A DNA stretch of 23,994 nucleotides from Pseudomonadota bacterium (GCA_023427945.1 JAEYZR010000055.1:1-23994); one strand, 5' to 3'. Counted from the stretch's first letter, positions 15,643 to 23,418 are shown. Notes: generated from the letters alone by a model not told the origin. A program made the numbers and translations.

Positions 15643-16574
15643 CCGCTTGCCTGGCGCCGCTTTCTGGCGTTACGCCATTCATAAGCGGCGATCGCTATCC
15701 CGCTGGCACAGATGATAGCAATGCCCACCCAGGTCACCTTGTCCGGGAACTGGCCCCACACCAGCCAGCCCAATCCTGCGGCACTCAGTATCTGAAGATA
15801 GATGAATGGGGCCAGCGTGGAGGCCGGCGCGTTGCGGTAGGCCACGATCTGCAGCAAATGCCCCAGCATTCCGGTGAAACCCGTCGATATCAGGAGCACC
15901 CAGTGTGTGACGGAAAGGCCGGACAATACGGTGCTGATGGAGTGTGCCTGCCAGAGCAGCAGCGGTGTGGTGAGCAAGGTGCCCAGTGCACCTGTCCAGA
16001 TCAGCGACGTGAGCGGGTCGTCGCCGGCAATCTTGCGCGTACTGATGTGCTGGATACACATGGCGCACGCCGTGGCCAGTCCCAGCAGCGTGCCGACCGG
16101 GTGCAGCCCTCCACCCGGTCTTACAACGATGAGTACCCCGAGGAACGCAATGCATGCGGCCGTCCAGCGGACGCGGCTTGGCTTTTCCTTCAGAAGATAG
16201 GGCGCGATGCTCAGCGTCAATAAGGGTGCCAGAAAGTTGATGGCGGTGGCCTCGGCCAAAGGCAGATAGCCCAGCGTGGAGAAAAACAGCATCGTGGCGC
16301 AAGCCACGGTCAGGCCGCGTATGACCTGGGCTTTTGGATCCCGGCTTTTCAGGATGCGCGTGCCCCGAGTGGGTACGAACAAGGCCAGGCAGATCAGCAG
16401 ATGCAGTGCATATCGTGTCCATGTGGTCACGATGACGGGCACTTGGATACTCACCAGAAACTTGCCCGTTGCGTCTAGCCCGGACAACACCCACATCGAA
16501 CATACCAGCAGTGCGATACCGACAAAAGGACGCGGAGGCAAGACGGAAGCTTTGGGCGGGAGCATGGGCATCAT
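15612..16574 (-). CDS. EamA/DMT-family transporter
   Basis: 320-residue inner-membrane protein of the drug/metabolite transporter superfamily with two EamA repeats, about ten hydrophobic segments in all. The first repeat runs from about residue 15 (FVGIALLVCSMWVLSGLDATGK) to about 152, with the typical PLAEATAINFLAPLLTL. The second runs from about 165 to 300, with YRNAPASTLAPFIYLQIL and a final WVGIAIICASGIAIAAY. The C-terminus is basic (EWRNARKRRQ) and cytoplasmic. Substrate unknown; the family covers amino acids, S-adenosylmethionine, riboflavin and others. Three ATGs (16574, 16571, 16565) could be the start and no strong ribosome site separates them. Its 3' end overlaps ybbA by 31 bases, convergently. 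Confidence 0.88.
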   Translation of the reverse strand: MMPMLPPKASVLPPRPFVGIALLVCSMWVLSGLDATGKFLVSIQVPVIVTTWTRYALHLLICLALFVPTRGTRILKSRDPKAQVIRGLTVACATMLFFSTLGYLPLAEATAINFLAPLLTLSIAPYLLKEKPSRVRWTAACIAFLGVLIVVRPGGGLHPVGTLLGLATACAMCIQHISTRKIAGDDPLTSLIWTGALGTLLTTPLLLWQAHSISTVLSGLSVTHWVLLISTGFTGMLGHLLQIVAYRNAPASTLAPFIYLQILSAAGLGWLVWGQFPDKVTWVGIAIICASGIAIAAYEWRNARKRRQASGQTSTTAVKG

Positions 16575-16643
16575 AGTACCGCCATGCGCGAGCGATTAAT
16601 ACTTGGACTGGCCTTATCGTTCGTCTTTTACATCGAGCCGGTT

Positions 16644-16674
16644 TTGCGTCTTCAAGGCTGTCAGCCTTTAAAAT
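16644..16674 (+). promoter_or_regulatory. Candidate sigma-70 promoter for glnHPQ
   Basis: TTGCGT (16644-16649) and TAAAAT (16669-16674) are 19 bases apart, or 18 if TTAAAA is read as the -10. This lies in the 270-base divergent spacer between the EamA gene and glnH, about 170 bases upstream of the glnH start. No sigma-54 TGGCAC-N5-TTGC element was found in the spacer. The match is moderate. Confidence 0.3.
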
Positions 16675-16844
16675 CGGGCGAATGGCCTTCTTCTCACTAT
16701 CATCCTGTCGACTACTGTTCGTTGGTGCGCGTTTTTCTCCACAGGCCTTAAGCTAAGATCGGCGCCAGCATGGACCCTGAATGTTGCGTTCACAAGATGC
16801 AGGCACAGCAGGAATTTCAGCCATGCTCTTATAGGAGTACTGAG

Positions 16845-17597
16845 ATGCTTAAAAATAAAATCGGCGCCTGGATGATAGGCTTGTCCGTGCTGGCGAGCGG
16901 CCTGGGCGTTGCACACGCGCAAGACGGGAGACCCTTGATCGTTGCTGTCGATACGGCATTCGTCCCGTTCGAATTCAAGCAGGGCAGCGAATACGTCGGC
17001 TTTGACGTCGACCTGTGGGCGGCCCTGGCCAGGCACATGAACGTGAAATACAAACTTCAGCCCATGGATTTCAGCGGGCTGCTTCCGGGCTTGCAGACCA
17101 GGAATATCGATGTGGCCTTGGCCGGCATCGGTATTCGCGACGATCGAAAAAAAGTGATCGACTTTTCCGATCCTTACTACGAAAGCGGGCTTTCGATTCT
17201 TGTGCCTGCGAAAAACTCGACCATCACCAAGGCCAGCGATCTGGCGGGCAAGACGGTGGCCGTCAAGACCGGCACTGTCGCCGTGGACTTCATGAAGCAA
17301 GAAGTGCCGCAAGCAGAATTGAGGCTTTTCCCCAACGTCGATAACGCGTACCTGGAACTTGCGACGGGCCGGGTGGATGCCGCTGTGCACGACACGCCCA
17401 ATGTTCAGTATTACGCCAATACGGCAGGCAAAGGTCGCGTCAGAATGGCGGGTTCCGTCAAAAGCGGGGATTTCTACGGCATCGCCTTTCCCAAGGGAAG
17501 TGCGCTCGTTCCCAAGGTCAATGAGGCACTGAAAACCATCAAGGCCAATGGCGAGTACGAGGCCATCTACGCGAAGTGGTTCGGCCAGGCACATTGA
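16845..17597 (+). CDS. glnH: Glutamine ABC transporter periplasmic binding protein
   Basis: Periplasmic receptor that delivers glutamine to the GlnPQ importer. 250 residues with a signal peptide ending at AHAQ (about residue 25). The mature protein follows E. coli GlnH closely: DTAFVPFEFKQG, YVGFDVDLWAA, PMDFSG, ALAGIGIRDDRKKVIDFSD, VAVKTGT, HDTPN and YGIAFPKGS, ending in YAKWFG. The start is ATG at 16845, with AGGAG at 16833-16837 and 7 bases of spacing; the 25 extra residues in the open frame from 16770 precede the signal peptide and are rejected. A strong terminator hairpin follows directly, then glnP and glnQ. The binding protein is thus likely made in excess over the membrane parts. Confidence 0.95.
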   Translation: MLKNKIGAWMIGLSVLASGLGVAHAQDGRPLIVAVDTAFVPFEFKQGSEYVGFDVDLWAALARHMNVKYKLQPMDFSGLLPGLQTRNIDVALAGIGIRDDRKKVIDFSDPYYESGLSILVPAKNSTITKASDLAGKTVAVKTGTVAVDFMKQEVPQAELRLFPNVDNAYLELATGRVDAAVHDTPNVQYYANTAGKGRVRMAGSVKSGDFYGIAFPKGSALVPKVNEALKTIKANGEYEAIYAKWFGQAH

Positions 17598-17614
17598 TCC
17601 CTCCGATGTTGGAG

Positions 17615-17640
17615 CCGGCCTTGCGAGGCCGGTTTTTTAT
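17615..17640 (+). terminator. Rho-independent terminator/attenuator between glnH and glnP
   Basis: CCGGCCT (17616-17622), loop TGCG, AGGCCGG (17627-17633), then six T residues (17634-17639): a perfect 7-base-pair GC-rich stem with a U-tract. It sits 17 bases after the glnH stop and 21 bases before the glnP start. Partial readthrough would give more glnH than glnPQ mRNA. Confidence 0.85.
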
Positions 17641-17660
17641 TCCCTACTTCGGAGCGCGCT

Positions 17661-18320
17661 GTGCAATTCGACTGGTCTGTTGTCTGGGATGCGATTCCCA
17701 ACCTGCTTGACGGCGCCAAGATGACCCTGATGATCACCTTCTGGGGCTTGCTCGGTGGGTTCGTCCTGGGCGCGCTGACGGGCGTCGTACGTGCCTATGG
17801 CCCCGCGTGGCTATCGGTCGTCGCGCAGGTCTATGTTGCCGTCATACGGGGTACGCCCATCGTCGTGCAGGTGATGTTCCTGTATTTCGCGCTCCCTCTC
17901 CTGATCGAGGGTATGCGTATCGATGCAATCTGGGCGGCGATTGCCACTCTCATCGTCAATTCCGGCGCCTATATCGCCGAAATCGTGCGGGGCGCCTTGC
18001 TCTCCGTTCACAAGGGGCTGCGCGAGGCCGGCATGGCAATGGGGCTGCCTTTTCACAAGATTCTGGCTCACATCATTGGGCCGGTGGCATTCAGGCGCAT
18101 GATTCCGCCGCTGGGTAATCAGTGCATCATCAGCCTGAAGGATTCTTCGCTTTTTATCGTGATCGGCGTGGCTGAGCTGACCCGACAAGGGCAGGAAATC
18201 ATGGCCAGCAATTTCCGCGCAGTCGAGATCTGGTCGGCCGTCGCCATCATCTATCTGGTTCTGACAGGGGCGTTGGCGCTGGGGCTTCGTTTTGTCGAGC
18301 AAAGGATGCGAATGTTATGA
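17661..18320 (+). CDS. glnP: Glutamine ABC transporter permease
   Basis: Inner-membrane permease of the glutamine importer. 219 residues, the same length as E. coli GlnP and very similar along its whole length: MQFDWS at the start, VIRGTPIVVQVMF, NSGAYIAEIVRGA, the EAA loop EAGMAMGLPF... that docks on GlnQ, RRMIPPLGNQ and DSSLFIVIGVAELTRQGQEI. About five membrane segments. The start is GTG at 17661 with GGAG at 17651-17654; the N-terminus aligned with E. coli supports this. It lies downstream of the glnH terminator and overlaps glnQ by 4 bases (ATGA), so glnP and glnQ are translationally coupled. Confidence 0.95.
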   Translation: MQFDWSVVWDAIPNLLDGAKMTLMITFWGLLGGFVLGALTGVVRAYGPAWLSVVAQVYVAVIRGTPIVVQVMFLYFALPLLIEGMRIDAIWAAIATLIVNSGAYIAEIVRGALLSVHKGLREAGMAMGLPFHKILAHIIGPVAFRRMIPPLGNQCIISLKDSSLFIVIGVAELTRQGQEIMASNFRAVEIWSAVAIIYLVLTGALALGLRFVEQRMRML

Positions 18321-19045
18321 GTATGGTCGAATTCAGGAATGTCACCAAGAAATTCGGCGCGACCGTTGTGCTCAATGACGTCAGCCTAGAGATCGGGGCC
18401 GGAGAGGTTGTCGTCGTCGTGGGGCCTTCGGGCTCGGGCAAGTCCACCTTTCTGCGCTGCATAAACGTGTTGGAGACCATCGAGCAAGGCGATCTGCTGG
18501 TCAATGGGATCAGTGTGCACGGCTGCCAGGAAGACGTGCGGGAGATTCGGCGCGAGGCCGGCATGGTGTTCCAGCAGTTCAATCTGTTCCCGCAGATGTC
18601 AGCGCTGAAGAACGTCATGTTCGGGCCCATGCATACGCGCGGCATGGTTCGGGCCGAGGCGCGCGAACTGGCGCAGTCCCTCTTGGCCAAAGTCGGGCTG
18701 GCCGAACGCATGGATCACTATCCCTCCGAACTCTCGGGGGGCCAGCAGCAACGCGTGGCCATCGCCCGCGCACTGGCCATCAAGCCCAAGCTCATGCTGT
18801 TCGACGAACCCACCTCCGCACTCGATCCCGAATTGCGCCAGGAAGTGCTGCAGGTCATGCGCACGCTGGCACTGGAGGGCATGACTATGGTGGTGGTCAC
18901 CCACGAGATGGAATTTGCGCGAGCAGTGGGGAGCCGCTTGATATTCTTCGATGGCGGCAAGGTTGCCCACGACGGGCCGCCGGACGAGTTGCTGTCCGCT
19001 CCGCCTAGTCAGCGGCTGAGGGACTTTCTGCAGCACGTTGCCTAG
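18317..19045 (+). CDS. glnQ: Glutamine ABC transporter ATP-binding protein
   Basis: ATPase that drives glutamine import through GlnP. 242 residues. Walker A is GPSGSGKST (residues 36-44), the Q-loop is MVFQQFNLFP, the signature is LSGGQQQR, Walker B is LMLFDEPTSALD and the switch is VVTHEM. The segments MVFQQF, VMFGP, LLAKVGLAER and PPSQRLRDFLQHV follow E. coli GlnQ closely. ATG at 18317 overlaps the glnP stop and has AAAGGA at 18301-18306; ATG at 18323 would match the E. coli N-terminus better but sits 16 bases from that site. Last gene of the glnHPQ unit, ending 39 bases from the convergent spoT. Confidence 0.95.
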   Translation: MSMVEFRNVTKKFGATVVLNDVSLEIGAGEVVVVVGPSGSGKSTFLRCINVLETIEQGDLLVNGISVHGCQEDVREIRREAGMVFQQFNLFPQMSALKNVMFGPMHTRGMVRAEARELAQSLLAKVGLAERMDHYPSELSGGQQQRVAIARALAIKPKLMLFDEPTSALDPELRQEVLQVMRTLALEGMTMVVVTHEMEFARAVGSRLIFFDGGKVAHDGPPDELLSAPPSQRLRDFLQHVA

Positions 19046-19084
19046 CACGTCGCCAGGCGTGGGCACCAGCCAGTGCCGCCCGCG

Positions 19085-21391
19085 CTATCCCTTTACTCGG
19101 ACGATCCGATCGACCTGGGGCATGTGGCGCACGGCGCGAATCACTTGCGCCAGGTGCTTGCGGCTTTCCACCTGGATCGTCAGATGCAATGAAACCGTGG
19201 CCACGACATCGTCGTGCATGGAGACGTGCACGATGTTGGAGTCCGCCGCTGTGATTTCCGCGGCAAGCCGCCCTAAAAGGCCGCGCTCGTTGCGGCACGT
19301 GATTTCCAGGCGCGTGGAAAAATGCTTCGCAGGCTGGCTGTCCCAGGCCACCTCGATCCAGCGATCCGGTTCACGGATACGCTGGCGACCGGCCACCGGG
19401 CAATCTGCGGTGTGCACGACCAGGCCATGACCCAGGCGCATGCCGGCGACCAGAGGGTCCCCGGGCAGCGGGCCACAACATGTGGCCAACTGAACAGCCT
19501 GGCCTTCATTGCCTTGAATGAGAATGGGCGCTGCCCGGGCCGATGTCAATTCGTCCACGGCGGCAGCGGTCGTTGCCACCAGGGCATGATCGGGGCCAAA
19601 CCTGCGTGCCACGACGGCTGCCAGGCGCTTGCCCAGACCGATGTCGGCCAGGATTTCTTCGCGTGTTGCTGCGCCGGAACTTCGGGCGAGCTTCTCCCAG
19701 ACGGGATCCTCTGCAGGGGGGAGCGGCAACTGCAGCGCTTGCAGTGCCTGGCTCAACAGGCGTTCGCCGAAGTCAACGGATTCCTCGTATTTGACCGTGC
19801 GCAGGAAGTGCCTGATTTCGGAACGGGCGCGCCCGGTACGAACATAGTTCAGCCATTGTGCATTGGGGCGTGAGGCGGGGGAGGTGACGATTTCGACCTT
19901 GTCGCCACTGGCGAGCTCTTTGCGCAAGGGAACGAACTCGTTGTTGACCTTGGCGGCCACAGCCTGGTTGCCGATATCGGTGTGGATGGCGTAGGCGAAG
20001 TCCACCGGCGTGGCGCCGCGTGGCAGGGCAATGATCTTTCCGCGAGGGGTGAATACATAAACCGCATCGGGGAACAGGTCGACCTTCACGTGCTCCAGGA
20101 ATTCGCCCGAATCGCCCGTCTGGCTTTGAATGTCCAGTAGCGACTGCAGCCATTGGTGAGTGCGTTTTTGCAGATCATTCAGACTGGCGTCGCTTTCTTT
20201 GTAGAGCCAGTGCGAGGCCACGCCTTCTTCGGCCACGTGATGCATGTCCCGCGTGCGCAACTGGAACTCCACCGGGGTCCCGTAAGGGCCGACCAGCGTG
20301 GTGTGCAGTGACTGATAGCCATTCACTTTCGGGATGGCGATGTAGTCCTTGAACTTGCCCGGTACCGGACGATAGATCTGGTGCAGGGTGCCCAACACCA
20401 GATAGCACTCGGGCAAGGTATGCACCACGACCCGAAAGCCATAGATGTCGAGCACTTCGGAAAACGATTTCTTCTGTTCGACCATCTTGGTGTAGATCCC
20501 GAACAGTGTTTTCTCGCGGCCGGTGACTTCAGCTTCAATTCCTGCTGCGGGCAACGCGCCGCGCACCGTGTCGGCAATCTTGCTGATGACTTCGCGACGA
20601 TTGCCACGTGCAGCCAGCACAGCTTTGTAGAGCACCTGCTGACGATTGGGATACATTGCCGCGAAGCAAAGATCCTGGAGCTCGCGATACAACAGATTCA
20701 GGCCCAGTCGATGAGCGATCGGGGCATAGATATCCAACGTTTCGCGCGCGATCCGGCGGCGCTTGTCTGCCCCGACGGCATCGAGCGTGCGCATGTTGTG
20801 AACGCGGTCAGCCAGCTTGATCAGGATCACGCGCACGTCGCGCGCCATCGCCAGCAGCATCTTGCGAAAGCTCTCGGCCTGCTGCTCTGCCTTGGTGGCA
20901 AAATCCAGCCGATCGAGCTTGGACAGGCCATCGACCAGCTCGGCCACTTCACCGTTGAATTTTTCGGCAAGTTCCAGCTTGGTCACACCCTGATCTTCGA
21001 TCACGTCGTGCAGCAGGGCGGCAGACAAGGCGTTGGCGTCCAGCTTCCAGCCTGCACAGATTTCAGTGACAGCTATCGGGTGGGAGATATAGGGCGAGCC
21101 GCTTTGCCGGAACTGACCCAGGTGCGCACTATCGGCAAAGCGATACGCTTCGCGAACGCGTTCGACTTCCTCGGGTTCGAGGTACTGGGATATGACGGCG
21201 GTGAGTGGGGCAAGCGAGGCGATAGGCGCGGCGCCTGCCGCACTGCTGGCCGAGCCCTGCGCACTGGTGGCAGGCGTGCCTGAGGATGACTTCTTTTTGG
21301 CGTTGCGGCCCGGACGTCGCGTGAGGCGCGAGCCCGCACGCAGGGCGGCAAGAATACCGGAGGACGCGTACTTCAGACCAGGAAATGCCAC
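19085..21391 (-). CDS. spoT: Bifunctional (p)ppGpp synthetase/hydrolase (RelA/SpoT family)
   Basis: Makes and degrades the stringent-response alarmone (p)ppGpp. 768 residues, about 65 longer than E. coli SpoT because of a basic and Ser/Ala-rich N-terminal extension (about residues 1-60). The HD hydrolase domain (about 80-240) has His104, His128-Asp129 (LLHDVIED) and LADRVHNM with Asp195. The synthetase domain (about 285-400) has GREK (291-294), KFKD (346-349; the basic type found in bifunctional enzymes, unlike the acidic EXDD of RelA), NGYQSLH and Glu375. TGS is at about 445-505, a conserved Cys pair at 638-639 and ACT at about 690-768. Both active sites look intact. The start is GTG at 21391 with a G-rich site upstream, 19 bases after rpoZ. 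The extension's start is the uncertain part. Confidence 0.94.
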   Translation of the reverse strand: MAFPGLKYASSGILAALRAGSRLTRRPGRNAKKKSSSGTPATSAQGSASSAAGAAPIASLAPLTAVISQYLEPEEVERVREAYRFADSAHLGQFRQSGSPYISHPIAVTEICAGWKLDANALSAALLHDVIEDQGVTKLELAEKFNGEVAELVDGLSKLDRLDFATKAEQQAESFRKMLLAMARDVRVILIKLADRVHNMRTLDAVGADKRRRIARETLDIYAPIAHRLGLNLLYRELQDLCFAAMYPNRQQVLYKAVLAARGNRREVISKIADTVRGALPAAGIEAEVTGREKTLFGIYTKMVEQKKSFSEVLDIYGFRVVVHTLPECYLVLGTLHQIYRPVPGKFKDYIAIPKVNGYQSLHTTLVGPYGTPVEFQLRTRDMHHVAEEGVASHWLYKESDASLNDLQKRTHQWLQSLLDIQSQTGDSGEFLEHVKVDLFPDAVYVFTPRGKIIALPRGATPVDFAYAIHTDIGNQAVAAKVNNEFVPLRKELASGDKVEIVTSPASRPNAQWLNYVRTGRARSEIRHFLRTVKYEESVDFGERLLSQALQALQLPLPPAEDPVWEKLARSSGAATREEILADIGLGKRLAAVVARRFGPDHALVATTAAAVDELTSARAAPILIQGNEGQAVQLATCCGPLPGDPLVAGMRLGHGLVVHTADCPVAGRQRIREPDRWIEVAWDSQPAKHFSTRLEITCRNERGLLGRLAAEITAADSNIVHVSMHDDVVATVSLHLTIQVESRKHLAQVIRAVRHMPQVDRIVRVKG

Positions 21392-21410
21392 GGTGCGCGC
21401 CCCCAGTCAA

Positions 21411-21614
21411 TCAGGTAGGTACTTTGCGCAGCATTTCCAGGCCGGTGTGGCCAGCAGCAATTTCACGCAGTGCGGTGACTGTGGGCTTGTCTTTGCTGTC
21501 CAGGCGTGGCGCGTGGCCTTGAGCCAGTTCGCGTGCGCGATACGTTGCGGCCAGCGTGAGCTTGAAGCGGTTGGGGATCTGGTTCAAACAGTCTTCGACG
21601 GTAATGCGGGCCAT
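21411..21614 (-). CDS. rpoZ: DNA-directed RNA polymerase omega subunit
   Basis: Small subunit that helps assembly of RNA polymerase and forms part of a ppGpp binding site on the enzyme. 67 residues, the short form usual in Burkholderiales. Begins MARITVEDCLNQIPNRF and continues LTLAATYRARELAQG, the classical omega N-terminal block, then KPTVTALREIAAG. ATG at 21614 has AGGTAG just upstream. The longer frame to 21815 has no omega homology before this ATG. It precedes spoT by 19 bases and follows gmk by 140 bases: the usual gmk-rpoZ-spoT order, which joins GMP/GDP metabolism, alarmone synthesis and a target subunit. Confidence 0.94.
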   Translation of the reverse strand: MARITVEDCLNQIPNRFKLTLAATYRARELAQGHAPRLDSKDKPTVTALREIAAGHTGLEMLRKVPT

Positions 21615-21647
21615 TGAGCTACCTGCTGTGCTTGAGGATAAAGGGGG

Positions 21648-21677
21648 ACTATAGCGCGACTGAGCGTGGGGGCTCAA
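21648..21677 (-). promoter_or_regulatory. Candidate sigma-70 promoter for rpoZ-spoT
   Basis: On the reverse strand, TTGAGC (21677-21672) and TATAGT (21653-21648) are separated by 18 bases, about 34 bases upstream of the rpoZ ATG. The -10 matches the consensus at 5 of 6 positions and the -35 at 4 of 6. It would give rpoZ-spoT a promoter separate from gmk. Confidence 0.45.
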
Positions 21678-21754
21678 TGCAAGCCGACGGAAAAGAGCGA
21701 AATTCATGGTGTGCCGCGCTGAGACCCATGGCCATGACGTGCATGGCGCAACCC

Positions 21755-22384
21755 TCAGTGCGCGGCTGAAATGCCCAACTGAGCAAACAGCGTATCGTGG
21801 CGGGCAGCCTGGCACGAAAAACGCAAACGCGCCGCTTTGACGATTTGCGAAAGTTCATCAAGAGCGACGCTAAATTCTTGATTAATAATAACATATTCGC
21901 ACTCTGGCGCGTGTGCGATCTCGCCGCCTGCCGCCAGCAAACGGCGGTTGATGACGGACGCGTCGTCCTGCCCTCGCGCCTTCAGGCGTTCTTCCAGGGT
22001 TTCGATGGACGGCGGGAGAATGAAGATGCCGATGGCCTGTGGAAAGCGCTGGCGCACCTGCCGGGCGCCTTGCCAGTCGATTTCAAGCAGCACGTCCTGG
22101 CCGGCCAGGGTGGCCGCGTCAATCGTGTCACGCGGCGTGCCGTAGAAATTGCCATGTACTTCGGCCCACTCGAGCAGCGCATCGGCCGCTTTCATGCTTT
22201 GGAAGGTGGGCACATCGAGAAAGCGATATTCCCGGCCGTCCTGCTCACCCGCGCGTGGTGCGCGTGTGGTGGCGGAAATCGACAGAACCAGGGAAGGGTC
22301 GCGTTCGAGCAGGGCGCCGACAAGGCTGGACTTACCTGCGCCGCTGGGCGCGACCACCATGAAGACGTTGCCGGAGTTTGACAT
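21755..22384 (-). CDS. gmk: Guanylate kinase
   Basis: Phosphorylates GMP to GDP with ATP; essential for GTP supply and for recycling after (p)ppGpp breakdown. 209 residues, the normal length. The P-loop is APSGAGKSSL (residues about 12-21). The GMP-binding segment has SISATTRAPRAGEQDGREYRFL, then EWAEVHGNFYGTP and LLEIDWQGARQVR. The lid and C-terminal part have ILPPSIETLEERLKARGQD and EYVIIN. ATG at 22384 begins MSNSGNVFMVVAPSG, matching family N-termini; the extra 12 residues to 22420 are rejected. First gene of the gmk-rpoZ-spoT set. In many relatives the neighbour upstream is yicC; here it is an NlpC/P60 gene on the same strand, 103 bases away. Confidence 0.95.
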   Translation of the reverse strand: MSNSGNVFMVVAPSGAGKSSLVGALLERDPSLVLSISATTRAPRAGEQDGREYRFLDVPTFQSMKAADALLEWAEVHGNFYGTPRDTIDAATLAGQDVLLEIDWQGARQVRQRFPQAIGIFILPPSIETLEERLKARGQDDASVINRRLLAAGGEIAHAPECEYVIINQEFSVALDELSQIVKAARLRFSCQAARHDTLFAQLGISAAH

Positions 22385-22487
22385 GTGATGGGTCCTGACG
22401 CGTAGTTGCAAAGAAATCACTCGAAAGCGGGGAGAATCTTAACAAACTCCAGTCCCGCCTATCGGAACGACTTCTCGTGCAAGGTAT

Positions 22488-23090
22488 CTACTTTTGCGCC
22501 ACCAGGGTGGACGGGGCGTTCAGTTCGTCAGGTGCCACGTAGGCACGTGCACCGCTATAGCGTTTTGACCAGTAGGCGCTGTCCATGCTGTCCACCCGAA
22601 CGGTGGAACCGCGACTGGGAGCATGCACGAACTGATTGTCACCAATGTAGATACCAACATGCGAGACGACATTGCGACGTCGAGTGGTGGCAAAAAATAC
22701 CAGGTCGCCTGGTTCGAGTTCCGGACGCGAGACCTTTTTGCCTTCTGCACGCTGATCGCGGGCACGGCGAGGCAGTTCGAGGCTGGCAATCTCCCGATAT
22801 ACAAAGGCGGTCAGGCCACTGCAGTCAAAACCATCTTCGGGATCTTCGCCGCCCCAGGCGTAGGGTGTACCCACGGCATCCAGACCAGCCTGGACCAATT
22901 TGTCACGTATCGATTGTCCGAAATCGACCGCCTCTTCCAGCCCATTGAGCGATCCACGCGCGTCAGGCGTGGGCATTGCATATGCTGAGGTGGCCATGGC
23001 AGCCATGCAAAGCGCTGCAGCACCTGCTTGCGTCATCGTGCGCAGAATGCCGCGCGCCCGGTTGGTGCAGCTTTGTAATAGAGGTTTCAT
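22488..23090 (-). CDS. Exported NlpC/P60 (C40) peptidoglycan hydrolase
   Basis: Probable cell-wall endopeptidase acting in the periplasm. 200 residues. A long signal peptide with a basic start and hydrophobic core AGAALCMAAMATSAYA is probably cut after Ala38; there is no lipobox, unlike the Spr/MepS lipoproteins. The NlpC/P60 domain (about 65-190) has GTPYAWGGEDPEDGFDCSG with catalytic Cys90, then ELPRRARDQ, EPGDLVFF, and SHVGIYIGDNQFVHAPS with catalytic His144 and third residue His156. The family cleaves D-glutamyl-meso-diaminopimelate or similar bonds. ATG at 23090 has AAAGAA upstream. Its promoter region contains an 8-base inverted repeat at 23162-23186. Probably a single-gene unit; readthrough to gmk is possible. 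Confidence 0.92.
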   Translation of the reverse strand: MKPLLQSCTNRARGILRTMTQAGAAALCMAAMATSAYAMPTPDARGSLNGLEEAVDFGQSIRDKLVQAGLDAVGTPYAWGGEDPEDGFDCSGLTAFVYREIASLELPRRARDQRAEGKKVSRPELEPGDLVFFATTRRRNVVSHVGIYIGDNQFVHAPSRGSTVRVDSMDSAYWSKRYSGARAYVAPDELNAPSTLVAQK

Positions 23091-23161
23091 AAATTCTTTG
23101 TAAATCGTATACGGCGGGTGGCGTGATGGTGTCGTCAGGCCGGCGGAGTACGTTTGCTAGG

Positions 23162-23186
23162 CGAAGATTGTATAAGAAAATCTTCG
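23162..23186. promoter_or_regulatory. Inverted repeat upstream of the NlpC/P60 gene (candidate operator)
   Basis: CGAAGATT (23162-23169) and AATCTTCG (23179-23186) are perfect 8-base arms around a 9-base spacer, 72 bases upstream of the NlpC/P60 start. On the reverse strand the spacer and right part of the dyad's left arm read TATACAAT, a good -10 candidate, so a protein bound here would cover the promoter. A hairpin in RNA is the alternative. Confidence 0.4.
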
Positions 23187-23418
23187 GCTTGGATTTTGCC
23201 TGCGCGTTAGGTATGCGATGAAATCCTGTTGCCTGTAGTTGGCAGCAAGTTGGGCGAATTTGATTCAAAATCCCCTCGAATCGTGAAGAAGATATTATGC
23301 AAAAAATGACAATGTCTTCACATTTGGGAGAAGTGCTGCAATGGTGATTGGCAGGTGGCACGTAGATTTTTCACGGTGTGGCACGCGCTGCGTGATGCAA
23401 GATGCGATGCACGCGATG

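Noticed and set aside
16668..17594. 308-codon reverse ORF opposite glnH
   Set aside because: The forward strand is a clear glnH; the reverse frame shows no motif.
20381..21283. 300-codon forward ORF opposite spoT
   Set aside because: Shadow of the spoT coding strand; no domain seen.
23355..23400. Sigma-54 promoter from TGGCACG words
   Set aside because: No GC element at the required 10-base distance for either copy.
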